Source: Membranipora membranacea
Taxonomy: Eukaryota; Bryozoa; Gymnolaemata; Cheilostomatida; Membraniporidae
Reading direction: 5' to 3'
NCBI GenBank assembly: GCA_914767715.1
Contig: OU612071.1
Coordinates: 5,768,001-5,832,000, forward strand
DNA: 64,000 nt
The notes below the pieces were generated by a model. The model ran no database searches, was not told the origin of the DNA, and saw nothing but the letters and a program-made list of their open reading frames with translations. Below, piece after piece: positions 1 through 9,867 of this stretch; within the stretch, counting starts at the first letter, position 1; every line of letters starts with the position of its first letter. A program made the position numbers and the translations under genes.

Positions 1-642
1 AATACAGAGGGTGATTCAGAAATTTCAGAACAGTCTCCGCCATGCGATGTTTCACCAACACCTGCTTTCCACTCGAGTACAAACTCAGAGGCTTTCAGGC
101 TATCGGAAGAATGCCATCACCAGTACCAGTGACACAGAGGAAGAGGTGGTAATGGTAGCCAACAGCAGAACGGACAACACCGTCCCTACGGAGGACTCCC
201 ACAGCTCAGATAATTCTAGCATACTGGTTACACTGCTGAAAGCAGTAGAAGACCTGGTCAACATCTCCAGTCAGTCTTTGCCTCAGACTCAGATACATGC
301 GCAGCCTCCCCGGACAAACTGCCTTGCTCGAACTCAGAAAGGACCATGTCACCACTGCAGGTACAAAGGACATCTACGGAGCGAATAAGAAAATTGAAGG
401 CAGAGTTTGATAAAACTCAACTCAAAATAGCACCCTGTCAACAGCCAGTTGACAAGTCATCTTTTCCAGTAACTAGTCAGCCGGCGGAATAACTCTTCTC
501 ATTTGCCCATCAGCAGGCTCAACTTGAACACCGCCAGTTTCAGAAAATCTGCCTGCACCTGTGAGTCTTGCAGCACTTTTACAACAACAGAACCAGAGAC
601 CAAGAGTCTAACCCATGGCCACTGCCTGTACATTCACGGAAG
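1..642 (+). pseudogene. Ty3/gypsy-like gag fragment, copy 1
   Basis: This stretch is nearly identical to 1590-2214. Both copies run to the word CATTCACGGAAG and then diverge, so this copy is truncated at about 642. It encodes the end of a gag-like polyprotein with a CCHC-type start (CHHCRYKGH) near 350-375. The gag frame is broken by stops, and the longest open frame (11-388) is not clearly the gag frame. The copy starts outside the window. It has no protease segment, unlike copy 2. It is either a partial element or a local duplication. Confidence 0.6.
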
Positions 643-708
643 TTTCCAGTTAATGTTTTTTTTTTGTTTATTGGACTAACTGTTCATTCCATCTTTCTTA
701 ATTTATAG

Positions 709-1366
709 TGCAAGAGAGTAAGAAAGGGTCATGTGGATGAGCCTCCATTGAAGCACAGACTCAGGTCCGCACCGAGATCATTGCATGGTAAGTGTCACCA
801 GTGAATTTTTTTCCCAAAAAAAACCAACTTCTCTGCACACAGAGCCATTTTGATAATAGTACTCGGAGCGCTTATAATATTTCAGCTGCAGTCTTTGTGT
901 TTCTACAAGTGGTTAATTTTGGCAAGCCATTGAAATAAACCCATACTTAAATTATAGAACTCTGACTAGAGGTAAAGGGCAATTTTCCATGGTTTTGAAA
1001 TGCAAGGGGCACTTTTGCGAAGGAATTATGATGTCTCTTCTGACCTGAAAATATCTTAGCCGTCGAGTATTTCAAAGATTTGGATACGGGTCGGGTATGG
1101 ATACAACCATGGTAAAAACATTGCCTAAAACGTCGCCAAAAAATGCAGAAAGTACCGCAGTTCAAACAAATAGTCATACCCAGTTCCAGGCATGCCTGTA
1201 AAATCCATGCCCCCGACTTGAGAAACCATGGAAGTCAAACTCAATAATTATTTTAAGTGGTTCTTAACTGTTTTTTCCAGAAATAGGCTGCAATATTCTA
1301 CCGACATTCAATTATGTTGTAGGTGAACAGCAGCAGACCACAAAAGCAAAAGGCGCAAGGACAAAG
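709..1366 (+). CDS. two possible host exons between the gag copies
   Basis: Two short segments have good splice borders and matching phase. Exon 709-787 follows TTTATAG and ends at G|GTAAGT in phase 1. Exon 1323-1366 follows TGTTGTAG and ends at AAG|GTAAGT in phase 0. Joined, they read a basic peptide including KHRLRSAPRSLHG and EQQQTTKAKGARTK, with no stop. No domain is recognisable and no start codon is assigned, so earlier and later exons must exist if this is real. The neighbours on both sides are retrotransposon remains in the same orientation. Chance splice sites remain possible. Confidence 0.3.
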
Positions 1367-1504
1367 GTAAGTAAAGGATGTGACTCTGATTCAAAGCTTT
1401 CCAATATGATGATGTGATGATGAATGCCCTGATATGTCTCCTCCCCTATTTTCATAGCCATGCCCCGTAAAGAATTTTTGCCCAGGATTAGTTCCGCAAA
1501 CATA

Positions 1505-2926
1505 GAACAACCACAAAAAAGAGCCTTCGCGAGTACGGAGCAGAGATCACCAGACTAGTGGATAAAGCCAGACCAAGACAGAGCATTCAAAATACAGAGG
1601 GTGATTCAGAAATTTCAGAACAGTCTCCGCCATACAATGTTTCACCAACACCTGTTTTCCACTCAAGTACAAACTCAGAGGCTTTCAGGCTATCGGAAGA
1701 ATGCCATCACCAGTACCAGTGACACAGAGGAAGAGGTGGTAACGGTAGCCAACAGCAGAACGGACAACACCGTCCATACGGAGGACTCCCACAGCTCAGA
1801 TAATTCTAGCCAACTGGTTACACTGCTGAAAGCAGTAGAAGACCTGGTCAACATCTCCAGTCAGTCTTTGCCTCAGACTCAGATACATGCGCAGCCTCCC
1901 CGGACAAACTGCCTTGCTTGAACTGCAGGTACAAAGGACATGTACTGATCGAATAAGAAAATTGAAGGCAGAGTTTGATAAAACTCAACTCAAAATAGCA
2001 CCCTGTCAACAGCCAGTTGACAAGTCATCTTTTCCAGTAACTAGTCAGCCGGCGGAATAACTCTTCTCATCTCGCCCATCAGCAGGCTCAACTTGAACAC
2101 CACCAGTTTCAGAAAATCTGCCCGCATCCGTGAGTCTTGCAGCACTTTTACAACAACAAAACCAGAGACCAAGAGTTTAACCCATGGCCACTGCCTGTAC
2201 ATTCACGGAAGAGTAGATAGTGACAAGCTAGTAAGGTATCTTTTGGACTCAGGATCCAGTGACAACAAGCTATCTAGAAAACTCTTCAACCGGCTGCCCA
2301 CCAGGATCAAAGATCAACTGATTCCAGAAGATATAACAGCAACGATGGCAGTTTGGAGTGGTTTGCCTCTCAACGGCACCATCTAACTAAAATAAGGTGT
2401 CTCGGAAAGAGTTTCTTAACAGTTATTGATTGCGCATTGGGACACTCAGGGATACCCAGGATAGGCTCCAAGGTGTTTGCTTGCATAATGAAGTATGGCA
2501 CAAATCTGAGCACCAAAATCACCAAACAGACTTGTATACCAGCTAACTTAGAATATCAGCTAACCTGTTGACTTTTGCAACTCCCAGCAGGAGACTTTGG
2601 ATTCATAAACTACCACGGTGAGGAAGATCTTGGTTTCTGAATAGCTAATGCTATTCAAGTTACTGAAGAGCAACAGTGTCTCAGCACCCACTCTACATCT
2701 GTCTACATTCGACCAGAACCAGCATCGGACTCCACACCAATTAAAATGAGAATTAAAAGACCATACTTCAGATGGCAGTCTGCCACCGACCTCTGTGCAC
2801 CTCAACCAAGTCCAGGACACACTGGCATTCAGTCTCATGTGCATAGTACCTTCTCATGTACAAACTCTTCTCGAACAAGTACTAACAGAATGCAGCACTG
2901 CTAAATAAAAATAAGATCTTCCACAG
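1505..2926 (+). pseudogene. Ty3/gypsy-like gag-protease remnant, copy 2
   Basis: A gag-like reading begins near 1512 (LREYGAEITRLVDKARP), passes a Q/N/G-rich part and reaches a zinc-knuckle remnant (CLNCRYKGH) near 1917-1943. Around 2215-2385 there is a retropepsin-like segment, VRYLLDSGSS, where DSGSS is the aspartic protease active-site region, followed by LSRKLFNRLP. Several stops and frame changes show it is dead. The reading continues towards the linker before reverse transcriptase and is cut at about 2926 by the inverted-repeat insert. The pol part resumes at about 8361 on the far side. The 5' LTR is not seen. Confidence 0.65.
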
Positions 2927-3121
2927 CTCGACTACATTTCGCCGATGTATATTTTGCCAATGCTATTTTTTGCCAAACACAATTCGCCATAAACATTTTG
3001 CCAATCTCATTTTGCCAAAGACATTTCGTCTGTCTCATTTTGCTAATCACTATTTGCCAATGACATTTTGCCAATTTCATTTTGCCAATCACATTTTGGC
3101 CAAAGACATTTCGCCAACCTC
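2927..3121. repeat. left terminal array of TTTTGCCAAT-like words
   Basis: Roughly a dozen degenerate 14-16-bp units follow one another, with variants such as CATTTTGCCAAT, CATTTCGCC and ATTTTGCCAAAGACATTTCG. They occur in inverted orientation at 8256-8359. Tandem arrays in inverted terminal position are typical of foldback elements. Confidence 0.7.
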
Positions 3122-3704
3122 ATTTCGTCAACCCTGATTGCCCATACAGGTGTTTGAAAATTCTCCGAAAGTCTTTCCCATTAAAGTCCGCCCTTGACTG
3201 CTGTCAGACAGTCCATGTAACTCCAGCTGAGAAGGTCCATCCAGTCATATTTTCATCTCGAAACATTGGCAGGCGCGGACTAGGATGGGTAGACGGGCAT
3301 AATGTAACTACTTCTTTAGATGTTTGTTTATGATAATGCAGACAAAGGGAGTGATCAATATCTGGATTTAAGATTCTTAAACAAAGCTGCCAACCCCCGT
3401 ATCCAATCCAGTGGTTACTACTGTTCACTAGTCATCAGTTTTCATTTCCGTTATCATTTGTATTGCACGCGCATTGTCACCAGATGTCGTATTATCTTGT
3501 CAGTTTTCTCTCATGCACTTTGAGAGATTTTCTTCTCAAGGCACCATCAATTCCAGCAGTATTAATTCTTTTTCTTTGTCAGACCAGACAATTAAGTCTG
3601 GTCTTTGGTTCGTGCTCACAATCACTCTGATCCCATGTTGCAATTTTATAAGGATTTCGGGAGTAATCTCCACATGGAAATGACATTAAAGTCACTTTCA
3701 ACAT

Positions 3705-3712
3705 GTGACGAA
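3705..3712. repeat. target-site duplication, left copy (GTGACGAA)
   Basis: The octamer GTGACGAA directly precedes the left inverted repeat of the P-type transposon. The same octamer directly follows the right inverted repeat at 6229-6236. An 8-bp duplication is characteristic of the P superfamily. Confidence 0.85.
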
Positions 3713-4062
3713 CATAGACCTACTAATAATAAACCTAGACAGGTGACCTGCTCAGCTGAAGTGAGGCCTATAATAACCGGAATTCCCCAATGACATAACG
3801 TTACTGTGTTGTGCACAGTGAGCGCTGCAATGAATGGTTTTACTATATGAGCATGACTGATTATTAGCTATAATGTCATTTTTCTCATAGAGATATCGAA
3901 GACTGATGCCTACAAGTTAATTTTATCTGGAGGGTGATGTAACAAGCAACGTCATAGTCTCTTAATTTTTTCTCTAGCTCAAATATTGAATGAGATACGA
4001 CCATTAGAAGCCAGCAATATCTGTAAACAGTGATACATTATTTAAGCATTGCAGCAAGGAAA
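3713..4062. repeat. left terminal inverted repeat of the P-type element
   Basis: This segment matches the reverse complement of 5880-6228 over about 350 bp with scattered differences. Shared blocks include GAGGCCTATAATAAC and AATATTGAATGAGATAC. A diverged second copy of its inner half follows at about 4063-4215. Confidence 0.85.
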
Positions 4063-4215
4063 TAGCATTTTTCTCACAGATTCATCGAGAAATTATGCAA
4101 GCAAGTTAATTTTATGTGAAATGTGATGGACCAAGCCAGCTGTGAGTCTTTGAATTTTGTATCTGACTCAACTATTGAGTGAGTTACGTCCATTAGAAGT
4201 CGGAAATATCATGAC
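4063..4215. repeat. direct sub-repeat of the inner left inverted repeat
   Basis: The run from GCAAGTTAATTTTATGTGAA through GAGTGAGTTACGTCCATTAG parallels 3900-4030 (ACAAGTTAATTTTATCTGG through GAATGAGATACGACCATTAG). The left end therefore carries two tandem, diverged copies of this block, the right end apparently one. Confidence 0.65.
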
Positions 4216-4737
4216 TCAATGACTGACTGTTGCGTGAAAATATTTGTTTATGCGTTCTGAAAGACACAGGCCTTACCATGTGGGTTTGCTGCAATCAGTT
4301 GATGACTCAAAGCATGGCTAGCTAAAAATAGCTATAACCTTGGTCAACCTTGCACATGCTGTGTCCATCTGTATTGTAGCTCAAGGGGTTTGTGACACGT
4401 CCCCATAAGTAGCATGATCTTGAAAGTTATCGCTGTAGGATTAGCTTAATTTTTGCATACTCTTCATTGGTGGGCTTTGCCTTATTGAGACTAAACTGTC
4501 CAGTTGCTCAGTGGATTTCTTGCACACCTGACATCGCATCAACATCGCAATCGGTAAGATAAGATTCATAACTATACTTGTGTTTTAATATGTTTCAGTT
4601 CTATGGTATGGTATGCTCTACTTTTCAATACTGTCAGGTAAAGGTGGCAATGACACGCGCGACATTATGCTCTTTTTTCACTTTCGCAAAGTAGGAGAAA
4701 GATTGATGTCATGTTTATGAGTTTCTCAATTTTACAG

Positions 4738-5055
4738 GCCAGTAAAAGTAGTCGACACTGCTGCTGTGCTTTTGGCTGTAGCAACACACCAATTAAGAAT
4801 GCAAGCCTCACCTTCCATCGTTTTCCGACTCAGCAGGAACGCCGTGACAAATGGATCGAAGCAGTGTCCCATAAAGATTGGAAACCGAGCACAAACTCTG
4901 TTCTATGCAGCAAGCATTTTGGAAAGGGTGCATACAGAGTGCCTCCTAACCTTCCAGGGAGACGGGCTATGCTCTACCCGAATGCAGTGCCTACTATGTT
5001 TCCGGAGTATCCTGCGTATCTACGACCCCCACAACCCAAAAAAGTAGAGTGTTAA
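4738..5055 (+). pseudogene. THAP-domain exon of P-type transposase
   Basis: A splice acceptor (CAATTTTACAG) precedes a THAP zinc-finger domain of about 90 residues. The C2CH pattern is visible: CCCAFGCS at the start, the conserved tryptophan in DKWIEAV, VLCSKHF for the last Cys and His, then NLPGRRAMLYPNAVPTMF, which carries the AVPTxF motif typical of THAP domains. In P elements and THAP9 this domain binds DNA at the transposon ends. The frame stops at TAA 5053-5055, just before a run of 13 C, where slippage or mutation may have shifted the frame. The upstream exon with the start codon is not identified. An in-frame ATG lies at 4711. Confidence 0.8.
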
Positions 5056-5124
5056 GCAGAGACGCTGCAAACCCCCCCCCCCCCTCCGAGTTCCAGCGCA
5101 GAAACTAGTGAGGATTTACATACT

Positions 5125-5735
5125 GTGCAAGCAGATACAGTTCCTGCTGAAGCAGCAGAACCTATAGTTCCAGCTATACCCTTAATACTGAGTAGCGACG
5201 CGCCGCAGGAGGGGCGTGGACAAAAGAACACAACTCTTGAAGCCAAAGTTCCTAAACAAAGGAGGCGAATAAAGACATTGCAGCAACACATACGCAGATT
5301 TGAGAAGGAGAGAGTACAACGTAACATGATAGGTATCTTAGACATGTTCAGACTGAAGAGATTCACTTATAGATACAGACACTAACGACCCGAATGATGA
5401 TACTACACTGGTGTCCGTCAAGAATAGGGGCGGGCTTGTTGTACTTTCTCCAAACACAAAGAAGCTCTTCGTAGTGAGCGAGCAATTATATAACATGCAA
5501 TGGTGTTGACACAAACATATTTATCAAAACCCGAAACAGAGTCCTCAACCATATTCTTTTAGGAAATTTGCATGGATTTATGAAATGTGCTGTGCATTCC
5601 ACTTCAACAATCAGATCCCTTATCCACCGATACATAATGATACGAGTTCATTACGAAACCCAGAAGATAACATCAGAGAAAAATGAAAACATCCGATCTA
5701 AACTCAATAGATTGGTAATATTTCAGCATCAGTAA
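5125..5735 (+). pseudogene. coiled-coil and C-terminal remains of P-type transposase
   Basis: After the poly-C run the reading resumes in another frame. A basic helical stretch (KQRRRIKTLQQHIRRFEKER) matches the coiled coil that follows the THAP domain in P transposases. Next comes LVSVKNRGGLVVLSPNTKKL, like the conserved RGGL region near the transposase C-terminus. In a further frame IRSKLNRLVIFQHQ ends at TAA 5733-5735. The catalytic RNase H-like and GTP-binding parts are missing between these pieces. Homology to the P transposase C-terminus is recognised by eye only. Confidence 0.6.
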
Positions 5736-5879
5736 CTGGTCTATCTATGCATATCATGATATAAGGTACGCAACTCGTACTTCTAGTGGTACTTCTGGAT
5801 GTTCAGTTGCATAGTAAGAATAAGACTTCTCATTTATTATTACAACCAATACAAGACACATTTTTATCTTCACTGTTGC

Positions 5880-6228
5880 TCCTTGCTATAATGTATCAAC
5901 GTTTACAGATATTGCCGACTTCTAATGGTTGTATCTCATTCAATATTTAAGCTAAAGAAAATATTCAGAGACTATGGCGTTGCTTGGTACATCACCTTTC
6001 AGATAAAATTAACTTGTAGGCATCGGTCTACGATATCTCTATGAGAAAAATGCCATTATAGCTAATAATCAGTCACGCTCATATAGTAAAACCATTCATT
6101 GCAGCATGCGCTGTGCACAACACAGTATCGTTGTGTCATTGGGGAATTCCAGTTATTATAGGCCTCACTGCTCACTGTATAAGCTCTATATCTGTCACCT
6201 GTCTAGGTTTATTATTAGTAGGTCTATG
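5880..6228. repeat. right terminal inverted repeat of the P-type element
   Basis: This is the inverted copy of 3713-4062. It ends exactly where the 8-bp duplication begins. No second inner sub-repeat like that at 4063-4215 was noticed on this side. Confidence 0.85.
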
Positions 6229-6236
6229 GTGACGAA
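6229..6236. repeat. target-site duplication, right copy (GTGACGAA)
   Basis: This octamer is identical to 3705-3712 and begins at the base after the right terminal inverted repeat. It fixes the right end of the element to the base. Confidence 0.85.
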
Positions 6237-6290
6237 TGACTTTTTGGACGCGAATACCCATACCGTGTTAGTTCGCCCTACTTACTAATT

Positions 6291-6385
6291 GACGGCGTGG
6301 CTGAATGGTTAGCAGGCTTGCACACAATGCCTTCAAAGGAATTACATGTGGGAGACCGGGGTTCATGTCCCGGCGGCGGCAGATG
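6291..6385 (+). mobile_element. tRNA-like SINE head
   Basis: An A-box-like word (TGGCTGAATGGTTAGCAGG) and a B-box-like word (GGGGTTCATGTCCC) are spaced as in a tRNA with a long variable arm. The acceptor stem pairs at only about five of seven positions, so this is a tRNA-derived SINE head or a tRNA pseudogene, not a working tRNA. It sits just outside the right end of the P-type element. Confidence 0.45.
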
Positions 6386-6412
6386 TTTTTCATGTTTTTT
6401 CCATCATGGGAA

Positions 6413-6439
6413 TGGTTAGAATCCACTGGATTCTAACCA
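6413..6439. repeat. perfect 13-bp palindrome
   Basis: TGGTTAGAATCCA and TGGATTCTAACCA are separated by one base. It lies 28 bases after the tRNA-like head and may be part of the SINE body. Confidence 0.7.
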
Positions 6440-7170
6440 TCCAAAATTCGAGTGAACCAAAAATTCGAAGCATGGGACCATAGTGTAAATGCTGTGCTAT
6501 GCTGAGCTGTTCTGTGAGGTCGCATCTCACCTGCCATTCTCCGTTGTTCATCAATCCCTTTTTGCGCAAAATCTTTTCACGCTCTTCACCACCAGCATTG
6601 GCATATTCACACTTCTCGGTGTCAAATCCCTGAAATATGCCCCACATTCTTTGAAAGTCCCAGCGAGCTGGCATTATTGTAATTAGAACAATTCATGATT
6701 AGAACAAATTTCTTGGGTCCCCTGGAGCTTGAATTAAGTGACTCACACTGCTTTGATTCTTGCACACATACACATGCGTAGTCAATGCACTTTGCAGGAT
6801 TTGCTTTGATTTTTCCTCTCATTGCTTCTACATTAATCTTACTTCATATAGCCTAAGGGTCCAATAACAAACATTGAATGACCTTTTGTCAATGTCATGA
6901 ATGGCCGCCCTTATTCAAAATGAAAGAAATTCTGGCTGACATTATCTTCACTACTTTGCAGTGAATATCTCCGCTCATGGGTATTGCCCAAACATGAGGC
7001 TGCTTTTTCAAGAGTCTGACTGGAAAACTCTCATACCTGGAGCAATATAGTAGGTGGCATGAATAGAAATCAGTATATATTGCAGTTTTAGTGCTCCCCT
7101 TGATTAACTTATAACACTCAAAAGCAGACAACTCCAGCAAGATCCTGAATTTTTCTCAGACTAAACCCTC

Positions 7171-7274
7171 GCCAGGGGCCGTCGGGCGAGGGGCAAAATT
7201 CTTGGGGGCTCAGACTAACACACGCATAGACTGACCCCAAAAACTCTTGTTCCCCGGCCGACAGCCCCCTGGCC
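7171..7274. repeat. GC-rich imperfect inverted repeat
   Basis: The arm 7171-7210 (GCCAGGGGCCGTCGGGCGAG and on) pairs with 7233-7274 (ending CCGACAGCCCCCTGGCC) over about 40 bp with several mismatches and a 22-base loop. It stands out in an AT-rich setting. No gene is seen around it from about 6.5 to 8.2 kb. Confidence 0.6.
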
Positions 7275-8255
7275 ACGGGAGATGCGAAATGTTTGCCTAG
7301 ATGTGTATGTAACCTAGTAAAGTCACTTTTGTGTCACTAGTTGGGGCAACTGCGTTGTAACAAGATCTCGTCATAGCTTTGTTCAGTGAAGTTTGCAAAT
7401 TTTGCGCAATTATAGAAATTCAGTTAGATATTATAGTCAAAGTGAACTAGTATTGTTTTAATAAAATTAATCATGCTAATTATTTGTGTACTTGTATCCA
7501 TTTCAACCCAGCCAAAGATTTCTCATTCAATCGCACCAGATATCCGGAGCAAGCTTTGCCAAGGACCGCTAGGTTTTAATAAGCCTGGGCAATCAGTAAG
7601 ATAGCTATATTTCAGGAACACCGTGAAATAGTTAATAGGATTTAAGTTAATATTTGTCATGAAAACAGAGAATATCAAAACAAGTTAAATCTGTATTGTC
7701 ATAGCAGCATTAATAAATTTAAAACCGAGGAATTCTAGTGGCTAGAACAACCAACATGGCTGTTTGAACAAGCAGTCTATAGAGTTTCCTTAGTGGGAGT
7801 CAAACCAATTACCCCTGGCCTTACAATAAGAAGAAAGTTTAATCTTTTTTTTAAATTCAACATATTTCAAATTTAGCAGCTAGTTATAATCAATTTTCTG
7901 TTCGATAGAAGTTTTTGTAGTATGAGGGCAAAATAACGCTTAAAACTGTGTATATACTATGCGTAATAAAGTTTAACCCATTAACATTTATTCTAGACAC
8001 TCCTGTTTTATCTTTATTCATTGATATATGCACAGTATGTATACCACCCGCCTGCCTGCCTGCACAACTCCGTCCATCATGTATATCAATGTTTTGAGAT
8101 ATAAATCTTTTTTTGGAGAGAAGGTCTCAGCTTGAATTGTATGGACTAACTGGTAGCAGTCAATGATGGACGTGAACGATAAAGGTTTTTGGACGAATAA
8201 TTGCTCACCTTAATTGGCACTTGGGGATGGGGAAATGTGATTTAATGATAGGCTA

Positions 8256-8359
8256 AAAGACTTTGGTAGGATGTCTTTGGTGAAATGAGATTGGCAAAAT
8301 GTCTTTGGCAAAATGTGATTGGCAATCAATGCATTGGCAAAATGTACATTAGTCGAGCA
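8256..8359. repeat. right terminal array, inverted copy of the left
   Basis: Words such as ATTGGCAAAATGTCTTTGGC and ATTGGCAAAATGTACATTAG are the reverse complement of the left array at 2927-3121. The outermost bases (TAGTCGAG) match the left border CTCGACTA. This arm is shorter than the left one. Confidence 0.65.
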
Positions 8360-8360
8360 G

Positions 8361-9480
8361 GACTGAAATGACTGAAGTTAGAAGGCTGGTTGAAGCTCAT
8401 CAGTGGCGCTGGTGAAGAAAAAAGATGGCACCTACAGACTATGGCTAGATGACCGAGCTATCATTGCTTGCACAATCAGAGACGCCTACCTTCTACCCAG
8501 GTTTGACGATGGCCTTGACTCTATCATTATCTCTATTATTTAGTACTTGGATCTAGTAAGCAGGTACTTGCAACTCTCCAAGGAGGAACACTCTAGCAAC
8601 AAGGCCCTCTTCGTAAACAAAAGCGGACTCTAAAGCCCAAAGGGATTACCCTTTAGATTCAGGTCTTTTCCGGCAACCTTCGATTTAAGGAGAAAGTTCT
8701 AGCTGGAATAATCTTGAACTTGCTGCTACTTCGCGATGATGTAAATGTATTTGCCAGCACTTTTTAAGACCACCTTACGTACTAGCCACTGTCCTAGAGA
8801 GGTAGCTATCTTAAAACTCAACCAAGTAAATAAGAACCAGGAGGTTATGTACTTAGGAGGTTGAAGCAGAGTGGTCAACTCCATAGTGCCAAGTACCGGT
8901 TTTTCTTGGATATATCGAATACTATAGAACATTCTGTCCGTACAATACAGTAGCTAAGCCTGATAGAAAACTTACCTCAAGAGGAACAACTTTTCAGTGG
9001 ATGATGGAGGAAGATGTAGCGTTCCAGCAGCAGAGGGACTTTGTCATACATTCTCCAATCTTAGCCTATCTAGACCTGAAAGTTGGCTTCATTCAGCGCA
9101 CAGATGTCAGTGGGGAGGGAGTCAGCAGAGTCCTATCTCAAATACAGAGTAATGGTTTACTGTTCGCCCTATGCCAATGAGCTCTAGCCATAGAGAATAC
9201 ACACACTCAGCACCACAAAGGGATAAACAAAACTGACGAGCATTACTCAGACTGACATGGGATGATGAATGACATCAGAAGGCTAATCAAGACCTGTGAT
9301 AATTGTTAAGCAGCAAAGAACAGCATCAAGCAGCCTACTGACAACAAACTACGCCTTTTTGCATGCCTATTATGGCAAGTAGTATGGTTCATCCTCGTAG
9401 GGCCACTGACACCGACTCCACATGCTAACAAGATGATATACTCTCGGGACACTCCAACAGATGGAGAGATGCAGTGCCGT
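8361..9480 (+). pseudogene. Ty3/gypsy-like pol remnant (RT, RNase H, integrase)
   Basis: This is the pol half of the split element. Reverse transcriptase remains start at SSVALVKKKDGTYRLWLDD near 8402, then IRDAYLLPRFDDGLDS, and LLLLRDDVNVF near 8720, a decayed form of the YLDD active-site box. The RNase H border follows near 9050 (SPILAYLDLKVGF, then DVSGEGVSRVLSQ). Integrase remains include the zinc-binding HG..RLIKTCDNC and WFILVGPLTPTPHANKMI near 9380-9440. Many stops and frame changes show it cannot encode a protein. No 3' LTR was identified. Confidence 0.75.
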
Positions 9481-9867
9481 TCCCTGATGGCATAGGGGGT
9501 GATTTGAAAGTGTATTTTGCAATTTTCATTTCAACCAAGGACTTTGATGATGAAACTCATGATCCTTGCGACATAGGAAACTAGCCCTTGACTTTTTACG
9601 AAGGCTGGGTACATTATTTACACCCCTTGTGTTTTTATTGAAAAAACATCATACTTCTAGGCCTGTCCCTTTCTCAAAAATTACTTAAACCGTTGCAACC
9701 ACTGAGAGAAATGTTTGCCCAAAGGATGTAGTATAGCTCAAGGATAACAAAATGAAGCTTTAGTCTCAGCATTGTCACCTAATGGGCAAATTGATTGTCC
9801 AAATCAGGAAGTGAAGTGATAACCTGGCAAAACTTCACTATTTCAACTAGTTCATTGATTTCATTCC
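9481..9867. other. spacer, nothing recognised
   Basis: This stretch lies between the gypsy remains and the start codon of the next gene. It would hold the promoter and 5' UTR of that gene, but no clear motif is visible. Confidence 0.3.

Larger units (their letters stand above)
3713..6228 (+). mobile_element. P-superfamily (THAP) DNA transposon, internally deleted
   Basis: The element is 2516 bp long and bounded by a perfect 8-bp direct duplication. Its ends are long inverted repeats of about 350 bp that begin CATAGACCTACTAATAATAA. It codes for a THAP domain exon, a basic coiled-coil stretch and a C-terminal tail resembling P transposases, but no RNase H-like catalytic core is visible. P elements use a THAP domain to bind their ends, produce 8-bp duplications and have ends starting with CA, all consistent here. 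The long inverted repeats are unlike the short 31-bp ends of the Drosophila element. This copy should not make active transposase. Confidence 0.85.
2927..8359. mobile_element. foldback-like insert splitting the gypsy element
   Basis: The two borders are inverted copies: left CTCGACTACATTTCGCCGAT followed by TTTTGCCAAT-type words, right the reverse complement ending CATTAGTCGAG. Gag-protease remains abut the left end and pol remains abut the right, so the whole block looks like an insertion into one gypsy copy. It carries a P-type transposon (3713-6228), a tRNA-like SINE head and an inverted repeat at about 7.2 kb. No transposase of its own was found and no clear target-site duplication, so the exact ends and single-event origin are inferred. 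Confidence 0.5.

Noticed and set aside
2560-2844. Minus-strand frame in the gypsy region
   Set aside because: It is antisense to the protease-linker remains of the gypsy element.
6390-6674. 94-residue minus-strand frame
   Set aside because: It reads through the 6413 palindrome in the SINE body, with no start context or homology.
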